Under the pieces are notes generated by a model. That model saw nothing but the letters and a program-made list of their open reading frames with translations, made no database searches and had not been told where the DNA came from. Source: SP197 sp965242595 (GTDB lineage Bacteria > Pseudomonadota > Alphaproteobacteria > SP197). From it: a stretch of DNA of 64,000 bases. A program made the translations under genes and the position numbers. Positions 52,808 to 61,967 of the stretch are shown here, piece after piece (within the stretch, counting starts at the first letter, position 1; every line of letters starts with the position of its first letter). The DNA lies in assembly GCA_965242595.1 (NCBI GenBank), contig OZ251464.1, positions 124,001-188,000 on the forward strand, in the 5' to 3' direction.

Positions 52808-53779
52808 ATGACCAGCCAGCCCCCGAACCGCGGCGATCACGCCATCGTCGCCACCGATCTGCACGCCTTTCCCGACGAGATCACCTATGCCGGCGTGCCC
52901 AGCTTTCTGCGCCGGCCCTATCGCAAGGATCTCTCGGGGGTGGATGCGGCCATCGTCGGCGTGCCGTTCGATACCGCCACCACCAACCGCCCCGGCACCC
53001 GTTTCGGCCCGCGCGGCATCCGCGCCGCCTCGGTGGACCTGGCCTTCGAACGGCATGTCTATGGCTGGGGCTTCCATCCCGTCGACGAGATGAAGATCGC
53101 CGACCATGGCGACCTGCCGTTCGATTTCGCCAAACCCGCCGGCGTGCCGGACCAGATCGAACGCTATGCCGCCTGGATGCTGGAACAGAACACCGTGCTG
53201 CTGGCCCTGGGCGGCGATCATTTCATCTCCTGGCCGCTGCTGAAGGCCCATGCCGCGCGCCACGGCAAGCCGCTGGCGCTGATCCATTTCGACGCTCACA
53301 GCGACACCTGGGCCGATGAACACGAAGACGGCGTCAACCACGGCACCATGTTCTGGCACGCTGCACGGCAGGGCTATCTGGACCCGGCCCATTCGGTGCA
53401 GATCGGGCTGCGCACCGTCAATCTGGATACCATGGGCTTCAACATCCTGGACGCGCCCTGGGTGCATCGCCACGGGACCGACGCCGTTATCGCCGAGGCC
53501 CGGCGCATCGTCGGCGAGCGCAAAGCCTATCTGACCTTCGACATCGATTGCCTGGATCCCGCCTTCGCGCCCGGCACCGGCACGCCGGTCTGCGGCGGGC
53601 TCAGCTGCCATCAGGCGCGGGCGATCGCGATGGGGCTTTGCGGGCTGAACATCGTCGGCGCCGATCTGGTGGAGGTCTCGCCGCCCTTCGACCATGCCGA
53701 GATCACGGCGCTGGCGGGCGCCACCCTGGCGCTGGATTTCCTGTGCCTTCTGGCCCGCGCCCCCTGGCGGCGGGGCTGA
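52808..53779 (+). CDS. Agmatinase-family ureohydrolase
   Basis: The 323-residue manganese enzyme hydrolyses a guanidino compound to urea and an amine. The binuclear metal ligands are in 'GGDHFISWP' (H), 'HFDAHSDTW' (D-x-H-x-D) and 'FDIDCLDPAFAPGTGTP' (D-x-D). Full family length. Agmatinase, guanidinobutyrase and related activities cannot be separated by sequence alone. It is divergent from ubiD and convergent with xsc. Confidence 0.92.
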   Translation: MTSQPPNRGDHAIVATDLHAFPDEITYAGVPSFLRRPYRKDLSGVDAAIVGVPFDTATTNRPGTRFGPRGIRAASVDLAFERHVYGWGFHPVDEMKIADHGDLPFDFAKPAGVPDQIERYAAWMLEQNTVLLALGGDHFISWPLLKAHAARHGKPLALIHFDAHSDTWADEHEDGVNHGTMFWHAARQGYLDPAHSVQIGLRTVNLDTMGFNILDAPWVHRHGTDAVIAEARRIVGERKAYLTFDIDCLDPAFAPGTGTPVCGGLSCHQARAIAMGLCGLNIVGADLVEVSPPFDHAEITALAGATLALDFLCLLARAPWRRG

Positions 53780-53788
53780 CGGCCGCCT

Positions 53789-55567
53789 TCAGCCGCCCGC
53801 CTGGGGCGCGGCCATGTCGCCCGGCGCGATGTCGGCCAGGCGCACCGGCTTTTTCATGGCATCGCGGCGGAAGGGTTCGCCCAGCTCCTGATTCAGCACC
53901 ACCTCGATGAAGGTGGCGACGCCCCGGGACTGATCGTCGCAGGACCGCTTCAGGGCGGCGGTGAGCTCGGCCATGGTTTCCACCCGCACGCCCTTCAGGC
54001 CGCAGCCTTCGGCGACGCGGGCATAGGAGAGCGAGGGGGAAAGCTCTGTGCCGACGAAATTGTTGTCATACCACAGGGTGGTGTTGCGCTTTTCCGCGCC
54101 CCACTGGTAGTTGCGGAAGATCACCATGGTGACCGCCGGCCAGCCTTCGCGCCCGCATGAGGTCATCTCGTTCATGGCGATGCCGAAGGCGCCATCGCCG
54201 GCAAACCCCACCGCCGGCACCTGGGGACAGGCGATCTTGGCCCCCAGAATGGCCGGAAAGCCGTAGCCGCAGGGGCCGAACAGGCCCGGTGCAAGATATT
54301 TCCGCCCTTGCTCGAAGGTGGGATAGGCGTTGCCGATGGCGCAGTTGTTGCCGATATCGGTGGAGACGATGGCGTCCTTCGGCAGGCCGGCCTGGATAGC
54401 CCGCCAGGCCTGGCGGGCCGACATGCGCTGCGGCTCGCGGGCGCGGGCGTCGGCGTTCCAGCTGGTGCCGGGGTCGTCGTCCTCGTGGTCCATGCCGGCC
54501 AGGGTTTGCAGCCAGGCCGAACGGGTGCGGTGGATGGTGGCCTTGCGTTCCTGGCGCCCGGCATCGCCGGCCGTGGGCGCAAGGCGGGCCAGCAGCTGGC
54601 GGGCCACCTTGTCGGCATCGCCACAGATGCCGACCGCCACCTTCTTGGTAAGGCCGATGCGATCGGGGTTGATATCGACCTGAACGATCGCCGCCTGGGC
54701 GGGCCAGTAATCGATGCCATAGCCCGGCAGGGTGGAGAAGGGATTCAGCCTGGTGCCCAGGGCCAGCACCACATCGGCCCTGGCGATCAGCTCCATCGCC
54801 GCCCGGGAGCCGTTGTAGCCCAACGGCCCGACCGCCAGCGGGTGGGAGCCGGGGAAGCTGTCATTGTGCTGATAGCCGCAGCAGACCGGGGCATCCAGCC
54901 GCTCTGCCAGGGCGCGGCAGGCGGCGATGGCAGCACCGATCACCACCCCCGCCCCCGACAGGATGACCGGAAAGCGGGCCTGGGAGAGCAGGCGGGCGGC
55001 CTCGGCGATGGCTGCGTCGCCGCCGCCCTGGCGTTCCAGCACCACCGGTTCGGGCAGCTCGATATCGACCTCCCGGGTCCAGAGATCGCGGGGCACGTTG
55101 ATCTGGGCCGGGGCACAGCGGCGCAGCGCGTTTTCGATGGTGCGGTTCAGCACCTCGGCGATGCGGGCGGGGTCGCGCACCTCTTCCTGATAGCAGACCA
55201 TGTCGCGAAACAGCGCCATCTGCTCCACCTCCTGGAATCCGCCCTGGCCGATGGTGCGGTTGGCCGCCTGGGGCGTCACCAGCAGCATGGGGGTGTGGTT
55301 CCAGTAGGCGGTTTTGACCGGCGTGACCAGATTGGTGATGCCGGGGCCGTTCTGGCCGATGCACATGGCGATGCCGCCGCCGGCGCGGGTGAAGCCGTCG
55401 CACATGAAGCCGGCATTGCTCTCATGCGCCGTGTCCCAGAAGGCGATGCCGGCCCGGGGGAACAGATCGGAGATGGGCATGAAGGCCGAGCCGATGATGC
55501 CGAAGCAATGGCGGATGCCGTGGCGCTGCAGCACCTTCACGAAGGCCTCTTCGGTGGTCATCCTCAT
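53789..55567 (-). CDS. xsc: Sulfoacetaldehyde acetyltransferase
   Basis: The 592-residue thiamine-diphosphate enzyme converts sulfoacetaldehyde and phosphate to acetyl phosphate and sulfite. It matches known Xsc proteins from end to end: start 'MTTEEAFVKVLQRHGI', 'FGIIGSAFMPISDLFP', 'FRNYQWGAEKRNTTLWYDNN' and tail 'ELGEPFRRDAMKKP', which acetolactate synthases lack. The first of two ATGs is chosen because 'aaggag' sits eight bases before it. It is 89 bases downstream of the TauR-type regulator, and acetate kinase nearby uses its product. Confidence 0.96.
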   Translation of the reverse strand: MRMTTEEAFVKVLQRHGIRHCFGIIGSAFMPISDLFPRAGIAFWDTAHESNAGFMCDGFTRAGGGIAMCIGQNGPGITNLVTPVKTAYWNHTPMLLVTPQAANRTIGQGGFQEVEQMALFRDMVCYQEEVRDPARIAEVLNRTIENALRRCAPAQINVPRDLWTREVDIELPEPVVLERQGGGDAAIAEAARLLSQARFPVILSGAGVVIGAAIAACRALAERLDAPVCCGYQHNDSFPGSHPLAVGPLGYNGSRAAMELIARADVVLALGTRLNPFSTLPGYGIDYWPAQAAIVQVDINPDRIGLTKKVAVGICGDADKVARQLLARLAPTAGDAGRQERKATIHRTRSAWLQTLAGMDHEDDDPGTSWNADARAREPQRMSARQAWRAIQAGLPKDAIVSTDIGNNCAIGNAYPTFEQGRKYLAPGLFGPCGYGFPAILGAKIACPQVPAVGFAGDGAFGIAMNEMTSCGREGWPAVTMVIFRNYQWGAEKRNTTLWYDNNFVGTELSPSLSYARVAEGCGLKGVRVETMAELTAALKRSCDDQSRGVATFIEVVLNQELGEPFRRDAMKKPVRLADIAPGDMAAPQAGG

Positions 55568-55656
55568 GGCCGGCGCTCCTTTCCCTGCTTGCGGACGCTG
55601 GCGCCGCCAGCGGCGGGCAGCCTAGCACCAGTTGGCACCAAGCGGGCAAGCCAGCC

Positions 55657-57123
55657 TCAGCCGGCGATGACGCGCTCGGCGATGGCGGCCAGCCGGGCGA
55701 TGCCGGGGCCGATGCGTTCTTCGGGGATGGACGAGAAGCCCAGCCGCATGTGATGGCGCCCGCAGGGCGGGTGGGCGAAGTAGATATCGCCCGGTTCCAC
55801 CACGATGCCGTCTTCCAGCGCTTCGCGGGCCAGGCGGCGGCCATCCAGCGCCCGTGGCCCCTTCAGCCACCAGGAGGTGCCGCCGAAAGCCGGCGCCCGC
55901 GCCCAGCCGGGAAAGTGGCGCTCCAGCGCCTGGCCCATGGTTTTCCAGCGCCGGGCGTAGGTGCGGTGAAGCCTGGCCACCAGGGCGTCGTAATAGCCCA
56001 GCGCCAGGAACAGGGCGGTCGCGCGCTGATTGTTGCCGGGTGGATGGCGCAGCATCAGGCGGCGCAGCGCCCGCGCCTCGGCCACCAGCTCGCGGGGGGC
56101 CACCAGAAAGCCCATGCGCAGGCCGGGCATGAGCGATTTCGACAGGCTGCCGACATAGAGCACCCGCGCGGAACCGGGGAGCGATTTCAGCGCCGCCGTA
56201 GGGGGGCCCAGATAGTTGGTTTCGAACTCGTAGTCGTCTTCCACGATCAGCGCGTCGCGCTCGGCGGCCCAGGCCAGCAGGGCGTAGCGGCGTTCCAGGC
56301 TCATGGTGGCGTTGGTGGGCGCCTGGTGGCTGGGGGTGACATAAACCATGGCGGCATCGCCCAGGCGTTCCGTCACCACGCCGTCGGTGTCCACCGGCAC
56401 CGGGCGGACATCGGCCGCCATCAGGCGCAGAATGTTGCGCATGTCGGGATAGCCGGGGTCTTCGATGGCGAACGGCGTCTGCGGCTTCACCAGCAGGCTG
56501 GAGAGCAGATAGAGCGCGTTCTGGGCGCCCATGGTGACCAGAATTTCGTCTTCGTCCGCCACGATGCCGCGCCGGGTCAGCACCCGCTGGCGCAGCTGTT
56601 CCACCAGCATGGGGTCGTCTTCGGTGAAGCGGTCGCCGGTCCAGACGTCCAGCCATTTGCGGCTCATCGCCTGGCGCATGGCGTCGCGCCAGTCGGCCAC
56701 CGGCAGCAGGGCGTCGTCGGCCTGGCCATAGATGAAGGGATAGGGCAGATCGTGCCAGTTGGCGGGCTTGGCGATGTTGGCCTGGGCGGCGGGGCGGCGG
56801 CGAAAGCGCTGTGCCCAGTCCAGCGGCGGCGCCTCCTCGCCGGCCCCGGGGCGAATCTCCACCATGCCCTGGCGCAGGGCGGCCTGGACATAGAAGCCGG
56901 AACGCTCCCTGGCCTCCAGATAGCCGTCGGCGGCCAGGGCCTGATAGGCCAGCATGACGGTGTTGCGGGAGACACCCAGCCGCCTTGCCATGGCGCGGGT
57001 GGAAGGGATGGGGGCGCCGGCGGGCAGCTGGCCGTTCAGCATCGCCTCGACCAGGCGGGCGCGGATCTGGTTTTGCAGCGTCTCGCTGTGCGTGCGCTGA
57101 ACATGGAACATGCTTTCGCGCAT
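55657..57123 (-). CDS. tauR: MocR/TauR-type regulator (GntR winged helix fused to aminotransferase-like domain)
   Basis: The 488-residue protein has an N-terminal GntR-type DNA-binding domain (residues 5-75, 'TRAMARRLGVSRNTVMLAYQ') and a fold-type I aminotransferase domain that binds PLP, with the lysine in 'YVGSLSKSLMPGLRMGF'. TauR activates taurine genes in other alphaproteobacteria. Here it lies between xsc and tpa, which supports that role. ATG 57123 is chosen; MFHVQR four codons on is an alternative. It is divergent from tpa across 157 bases. Confidence 0.87.
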   Translation of the reverse strand: MRESMFHVQRTHSETLQNQIRARLVEAMLNGQLPAGAPIPSTRAMARRLGVSRNTVMLAYQALAADGYLEARERSGFYVQAALRQGMVEIRPGAGEEAPPLDWAQRFRRRPAAQANIAKPANWHDLPYPFIYGQADDALLPVADWRDAMRQAMSRKWLDVWTGDRFTEDDPMLVEQLRQRVLTRRGIVADEDEILVTMGAQNALYLLSSLLVKPQTPFAIEDPGYPDMRNILRLMAADVRPVPVDTDGVVTERLGDAAMVYVTPSHQAPTNATMSLERRYALLAWAAERDALIVEDDYEFETNYLGPPTAALKSLPGSARVLYVGSLSKSLMPGLRMGFLVAPRELVAEARALRRLMLRHPPGNNQRATALFLALGYYDALVARLHRTYARRWKTMGQALERHFPGWARAPAFGGTSWWLKGPRALDGRRLAREALEDGIVVEPGDIYFAHPPCGRHHMRLGFSSIPEERIGPGIARLAAIAERVIAG

Positions 57124-57280
57124 CGGCCGCCCCCTGGCCCGTGGCCCGAAGGCACGGGGCCATCTGGTCCTATGGCACCCTTCGGCCCCGGCTAGGCTAG
57201 CTTTCCCGGTCCCTGCCGCCAAGGGGCGGCCCTGGTTTCAGCCTCCGGTTCCAGCCCCCGGTTCCAGCTATGGAGTGGCC
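57124..57280. promoter_or_regulatory. Divergent control region of tauR and tpa
   Basis: The 157-base gap contains CTGGTCCTATGGCACC at 57164-57179, which resembles the CTGGACYTAA half-sites described for TauR, and a short direct repeat GGCTAGGCTA near 57190. Three 13-bp repeats lie close to the tpa start. I infer TauR binding between the two genes; no promoter hexamers stand out clearly. Confidence 0.45.
57231..57269 (+). repeat. Three tandem 13-bp repeats (consensus YCCGGTTCCAGCC) before tpa
   Basis: The three units run 57231-57243, 57244-57256 and 57257-57269 with perfect 13-base spacing; the first has two differences. The array ends 11 bases before the ATG, just ahead of the GGAG ribosome site. 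It may be a regulator site or a variable leader. Confidence 0.9.
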
Positions 57281-58609
57281 ATGAACCTCACCCTGCAAGA
57301 GAGCGCCGCCAATTCGATGGAACGTCACTGGATGCCGTTCACCCCCAATCGCGATTTCAAGCGGGAGCCGAGGCTGATCGTGCGCAGCAAGGGCGTGTAT
57401 CTGTGGAACCAGAACGGCGAGCGGGTGATCGACGGCTCGTCGGGCCTGTTCAATGTCGCCGCCGGCCACGGGCGGCGCGAGATCGCCGACGCCGTTTTCG
57501 CCCAGATGACGACCAACGATTACTGCTCGCCCTTTCAACTGGGCCAGCCGTCGTCCTTCGCCCTGGCCGCGCGGCTGGCCAACCTGCTGCCCGAGCCGCT
57601 GGACTATGTCTTCTTCACCAATTCGGGATCGGAGGCGGTCGATACCGCGCTGAAGATCGCCATGGCCTATCACCGCGCCAGGGGCGAGGAGGGAAGGCTG
57701 CGCTTCGTCTCGCGCGAGCGCGCCTATCACGGGGTCAATATCGGCGGCGTCTCGCTTTCCGGCATCGCCAAGAACCGCGAAGCCTTCCCGGCCACCATGC
57801 CCCATGTGGCCACCATCCGCCACACCTGGAGCGAGGAGGGCCGTTTCACCCGCGGCCAGGCCGAGCGGGGGGCGGGGCTGGCCGACGATCTGGAGCGGCT
57901 GTGCGCCACCTATGGCGGCGGCACCATCGCCGCCGTGTTCGTAGAGCCGGTGGCCGGTTCCACCGGCACGCTGGTGCCGCCCAAAGGCTATCTGGAGCGG
58001 CTGCGCACCATCTGCGATCGCCACGGCATCCTGCTGGTGTTCGACGAGGTCATCACCGGCTTCGGGCGGCTGGGGCAGCCCTTTGCCGCCCAGGCCTTCG
58101 GCGTCACCCCCGATATCGTCACCATGGCCAAGGCGCTGACCAACGGCGCCATTCCCATGGGCGCGGTGGCGGTGGGCGCCGACATCTACCGCACGGTGAC
58201 CGAGGCGGCGGCAGAAGGCGCCATCGAGCTCTTCCACGGCTACACCTATTCGGCCCATCCGGCCGCCTGCGCGGCAGCCCTGGCGGCGCTGAACATCTAC
58301 CGGGACGAAGGCCTGTTCGAACGCGCGGCGGCCATGTCGGATGATTTCCTGGACGCCATCTGGTCGCTGCGGGATGTGCCGGCGGTGCGCGATCTGCGCG
58401 GCATCGGCATGCTGGCGGGGGTGGAGGTCTTCCCCGCTGCCGACGGGCCGGGGCTGCGCGGCAACCGCCTGCAAAAGGAGCTGTTCTGGAACGGCGCCTG
58501 GGTGAAATGGACCGGCGACAGCGCCATCGTCGCCCCGCCGCTGGTGGCCGAGCGCCACCATATCGACGAGATCGTAGCCAGCCTGCGCCGCACCCTGGAG
58601 GCGATCTGA
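57281..58609 (+). CDS. tpa: Omega-amino acid/taurine:pyruvate aminotransferase (class III)
   Basis: The 442-residue PLP enzyme is of the class III omega-aminotransferase family. The PLP lysine is K284 in 'TMAKALTNGAIPMGAV', the ring-stacking loop is 'FVSRERAYHGVNIGG', and the N-terminal 'HWMPFTPNRDFK' resembles beta-alanine:pyruvate aminotransferase. Between a TauR-type regulator, xsc and ackA, the probable substrate is taurine, giving sulfoacetaldehyde. By sequence alone beta-alanine cannot be excluded. The ribosome site GGAG lies six bases before the ATG. Confidence 0.85.
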   Translation: MNLTLQESAANSMERHWMPFTPNRDFKREPRLIVRSKGVYLWNQNGERVIDGSSGLFNVAAGHGRREIADAVFAQMTTNDYCSPFQLGQPSSFALAARLANLLPEPLDYVFFTNSGSEAVDTALKIAMAYHRARGEEGRLRFVSRERAYHGVNIGGVSLSGIAKNREAFPATMPHVATIRHTWSEEGRFTRGQAERGAGLADDLERLCATYGGGTIAAVFVEPVAGSTGTLVPPKGYLERLRTICDRHGILLVFDEVITGFGRLGQPFAAQAFGVTPDIVTMAKALTNGAIPMGAVAVGADIYRTVTEAAAEGAIELFHGYTYSAHPAACAAALAALNIYRDEGLFERAAAMSDDFLDAIWSLRDVPAVRDLRGIGMLAGVEVFPAADGPGLRGNRLQKELFWNGAWVKWTGDSAIVAPPLVAERHHIDEIVASLRRTLEAI

Positions 58610-58615
58610 GCGGCG

Positions 58616-59785
58616 GTGGACGGCACCCTGCTGGCGCTCAATTGCGGTTCGTCTTCGGTCAAATTCGCGCTTTTCGACCGCCACGCCACCGGCCCCGCCC
58701 TGCTGAAAGGCCAGGTGGAAAACATCGGCCCCGGCCTGAAACCGCGCCTTTTGCCCGCCGCCCTGGCGCTGCCGGCCGACACGGACGGCCACGCCGCCAT
58801 CGTCGCCTGGCTGATCGCGCGGCGCATCGTGCCGGCCGCCGCGGCGCCGATCCGCGCCGTCGGCCATCGCGTGGTTCATGGCGGCACCCGCTTTGCCTGC
58901 GAGACGGCGGTGGGCGCGGAGGAAAGGCGCGCCATCGAAGAGCTGGCGCCGCTGGCGCCCGCGCATCAGTTCCACAATCTGGCAGGGATCGATGCCGCGC
59001 GCGCCGCGCTGCCCGACGCCCTGCAGGTGGCCTGTTTCGATACCGCCTTCCATCGCAGCATCCCCGAACACCGCCAGCTGATGGCGCTGCCAGCGGTCTA
59101 TGCCGGCGAAGGGCTGCGCCGCTTCGGCTTCCACGGCCTTTCCTATCGCCACATCGCGCGGCGGCTGCCGGGGCTGCTGGGGCGGCGCGCCGGCGGCAAG
59201 GTGGTGTGCTGCCATCTCGGCAACGGTTGCAGCCTGGCGGCGCTCGCCGGCGGGCGCTCGGTCTGGACCTCGATGGGCTTCACGCCGCTGGACGGCCTGG
59301 TCATGGGGCGGCGTCCTGGCCGGCTGGATGCCGGCGCCGTGCTGTGGCTGGTCAGGCGCCATGGCGGCGATGTCGATGCGGTGGATGCGCTGCTCAACCG
59401 CCGCGCCGGCCTGCTGGGCGTCTCGGGGCTTTCCTCCGACATGCGCGATCTGCTGGCCGATGGCGGCGAGGCGTCCCGTCTGGCCATCGCCATGTTCGTC
59501 GATCGGCTGGTCCAGGAGATCGCGGCGGCGGCCGCCGCCATGGAGGGCCTGGACGCGGTGGTCTTCACCGGCGGCATCGGCGAGGGGGCGGCAGAACTGC
59601 GCGCGCGCGCCCTGGCGGGGCTGGCCTGGCTGGGCTTCGCGCTCGACCCCGAGGCCAATGCCGCCCATGCGGCCACCATCACCGCCGCCCGCTCGCCGCG
59701 TTCGGCCCATGTGGTGGCGGCCGACGAAGAGGCGGAGATCGCGGCCGCCACGGCGGCGCTGCTGGCGGGGCGTGTGCCAGTGTGA
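58616..59785 (+). CDS. ackA: Acetate kinase
   Basis: The 389-residue kinase transfers phosphate between acetyl phosphate and ADP. Family motifs are 'LALNCGSSSVKFALF' at the start, 'GHRVVHGG', 'HLGNGCSLAAL' followed by 'SMGFTPLDGLVMG', and 'VFTGGIGEGAAELR'. The GTG start lies six bases after the tpa stop. Xsc makes acetyl phosphate, so this gene gives the pathway ATP and acetate instead of the phosphotransacetylase usually found with xsc. Confidence 0.94.
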   Translation: MDGTLLALNCGSSSVKFALFDRHATGPALLKGQVENIGPGLKPRLLPAALALPADTDGHAAIVAWLIARRIVPAAAAPIRAVGHRVVHGGTRFACETAVGAEERRAIEELAPLAPAHQFHNLAGIDAARAALPDALQVACFDTAFHRSIPEHRQLMALPAVYAGEGLRRFGFHGLSYRHIARRLPGLLGRRAGGKVVCCHLGNGCSLAALAGGRSVWTSMGFTPLDGLVMGRRPGRLDAGAVLWLVRRHGGDVDAVDALLNRRAGLLGVSGLSSDMRDLLADGGEASRLAIAMFVDRLVQEIAAAAAAMEGLDAVVFTGGIGEGAAELRARALAGLAWLGFALDPEANAAHAATITAARSPRSAHVVAADEEAEIAAATAALLAGRVPV

Positions 59786-59849
59786 GGATGGCGTGAGGAC
59801 GGCGCGATTCGGGCTTGCAGGCGCGGCCTTCAGGCGCCATGTAGCGGCC

Positions 59850-60389
59850 ATGGAGAGAACCTCTGCCTTGCGCCCTGTGCGCACCGTGATCGAGCGTGTC
59901 ACGACGCTGGATGGCCACGACCTGGACGCGCTGTGCGATGCCACCGATGCCGCTATCGTCGATGGCAACGGCTTTGGCTGGCTGAAGGTGCAGCCCCGCG
60001 ACCACATGGAACGCTATTGGAAGGGCGTGCTGCTGGTGCCCGAAAGACTGCTGTGGGTGGGGCGGCTGGACGGTGCCGTCGCCGCCTCGGCGCAGCTGCA
60101 GCTGCCTTCGCGCTTCAACGAGGCCCAGGCCCATTCGCCCCAGCTTTCCACCCATTTCGTCGCCCCCTGGGCGCGCGGGCACGGGCTGGCCGCCATGCTG
60201 CTGGCGGCGGTGGAAGAGCATTGCCGCGCCGCCGGTTTCAGCCATCTGCGCCTGGATGTGCGCGCCACCCAGCATCGGGCCATCGCGGTTTATGAGGCGG
60301 CGGGCTTCAGCCGCTGGGGCGAGCTGGCGAGCTATGCCCGCGTGGACGGCAAGCCGGTGGCCGGCTTTTTCTACGTCAAGGAGCTGTGA
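59850..60389 (+). CDS. GNAT-family N-acetyltransferase
   Basis: The 179-residue protein has the acetyl-CoA pyrophosphate loop 'VAPWARGHGLAAMLL' and the later 'HRAIAVYEAAGFSRWGEL' characteristic of GNAT enzymes. ATG 59850 is chosen; an upstream in-frame GTG near 59793 would add 19 residues. The substrate is unknown. It follows ackA by 64 bases in the same direction and might acetylate a related amine, but the spacing does not require this. Confidence 0.83.
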   Translation: MERTSALRPVRTVIERVTTLDGHDLDALCDATDAAIVDGNGFGWLKVQPRDHMERYWKGVLLVPERLLWVGRLDGAVAASAQLQLPSRFNEAQAHSPQLSTHFVAPWARGHGLAAMLLAAVEEHCRAAGFSHLRLDVRATQHRAIAVYEAAGFSRWGELASYARVDGKPVAGFFYVKEL

Positions 60390-60399
60390 GGGGGCGCCT

Positions 60400-61956
60400 T
60401 CAATGGCGGAAATGGCGCCGGCCGGTGAAGGCCATCGCCATGCCCCTTTCGTCTGCCGCCGCGATCACCTCTGCGTCGCGGCGGCTACCGCCCGGCTGGA
60501 TGACGCAGCTGGCACCGGCCGCGGCGGCCTCCAGCAAGCCGTCGGCGAAGGGGAAGAAGGCGTCGGAGGCGACGGCGGCCCCGGCCAGCGCCAGGCCTGC
60601 CCGCTGCGCCTTGTGGCGGGCGGCGATAGCGCTGTCGAGGCGGCTGGTCTGGCCGGCGCCGATGGCGAGCGTGGCGCCGTTGCGGGCATAGACGACGGCG
60701 TTCGACCGGGCGTGCTTGGCGACCCGGAAGGCGAACAGCATGTCGGCCGTCTCCGTCGCGCTCGGGCGGCGCCTGGTCACCACCTGGAGATCGCCTGCCG
60801 CAACGGCGCCGCGGTCGCGATCCTGCACCAGCAGGCCGCCGGCCAGGCTGCGGACCTGAAGCGCCGCCGCATCGGCCGGCGGCAGGGCGCCGGCCAGCAG
60901 CAGGCGCAAGCCCTTCTTTTTTGCCAGCACGGCGCGGGCCTCCTCGTCGGCATCGGGAGCGATGACGACCTCGGTGAAGACCGCGGCGATGGCGTGGGCG
61001 GTGGCTGCGTCCAGCCTGCGATTGGCGGCGACGATGCCGCCGAAGGCGCTGACCCGGTCGCAGGCCAGCGCGCGGGCGTGGGCCGTGGCCAGATCGGCGC
61101 CCAGCGCCACGCCGCAGGGATTGGCATGTTTGACAATGGCGATGGCCGGGCCTTCGAACTCGGCCACCAGTTCGAAGGCGGCGTCGGCATCGGCGAGATT
61201 GTTGAAGGAGAGCGCCTTGCCGCCCAACTGGCGGGCGGTGGCGACGCCGGGCCGCGCGCTGCCATCGCCATAGAAGGCCGCCCGCTGATGCGGATTTTCG
61301 CCGTAGCGCAGCGGCTGCATGGCGGCGCCGGCGAAGACCGCCCGGCGCGGCAGCCCCTCGCCCGCCTGGGCGGCGAAGCGCCGCGCGATGGCGGCATCGT
61401 AGGCGGCGGTGCGCGCGAACGCCACGGCCGCCAGCCGCCGCCGCAGCGCCAGCGAGGTGGCGCCATTGCTGGCATCCATCTCGGCCAGCAGGGCGGCGCG
61501 GTCTTGGTCGTCGACCAGGACGACGACGGCTTCATGGTTCTTGGCCGCCGCGCGGATCATGGCCACGCCGCCGATATCGACCGTCTCGACCGCCTCCTCC
61601 CAGGCCGCACCCGCCGCCACGACCCGTTCGAAGGGATAGAGATCGACCGCCACCAGATCGATGGTGGCGATGCCGCTTTGCGCCAGCGCCTGGAGATGAG
61701 AGGGGCGGTCGCGCCGGGCCAGGATGCCGCCATGGACCGCCGGGTGCAGCGTTTTGACCCGGCCTTCCAGCAGATCGGGAAAGCCGGTGATAGCGGCGAT
61801 GTCGGCGACCGGCAGGCCGGCGGCGGCGATGGCCCGGGCCGTGCCGCCGGTGGAAAGCAGCGCCACGCCGTGGCCATGCAGGCGGCGGCAGAACCCCTCC
61901 AGCCCCGCCTTGCTGGAGACGGAGATCAGCGCGCGGCGAACCTTTGCCTGGGCCAT
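60400..61956 (-). CDS. purH: Bifunctional phosphoribosylaminoimidazolecarboxamide formyltransferase/IMP cyclohydrolase
   Basis: The 518-residue enzyme catalyses the last two steps of purine synthesis. The N-terminal cyclohydrolase domain (1-200) has 'LLSTGGTARAIAAAGL' and 'LEGRVKTLHPAVHGGIL'. The transformylase domain has 'RYGENPHQRAAFYGD', 'IVKHANPCGVALG', 'SDAFFPFADGL' and a typical C-terminus 'GMAMAFTGRRHFRH'. It is full length. It lies 11 bases downstream of the 2-oxoglutarate oxygenase gene. Confidence 0.97.
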   Translation of the reverse strand: MAQAKVRRALISVSSKAGLEGFCRRLHGHGVALLSTGGTARAIAAAGLPVADIAAITGFPDLLEGRVKTLHPAVHGGILARRDRPSHLQALAQSGIATIDLVAVDLYPFERVVAAGAAWEEAVETVDIGGVAMIRAAAKNHEAVVVLVDDQDRAALLAEMDASNGATSLALRRRLAAVAFARTAAYDAAIARRFAAQAGEGLPRRAVFAGAAMQPLRYGENPHQRAAFYGDGSARPGVATARQLGGKALSFNNLADADAAFELVAEFEGPAIAIVKHANPCGVALGADLATAHARALACDRVSAFGGIVAANRRLDAATAHAIAAVFTEVVIAPDADEEARAVLAKKKGLRLLLAGALPPADAAALQVRSLAGGLLVQDRDRGAVAAGDLQVVTRRRPSATETADMLFAFRVAKHARSNAVVYARNGATLAIGAGQTSRLDSAIAARHKAQRAGLALAGAAVASDAFFPFADGLLEAAAAGASCVIQPGGSRRDAEVIAAADERGMAMAFTGRRHFRH

Positions 61957-61967
61957 GGCGGCGGCGT

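Noticed and set aside
53789..55567. Acetolactate synthase instead of Xsc
   Set aside because: The sequence carries Xsc-specific N- and C-terminal blocks and lies with taurine genes; no small regulatory subunit is present.
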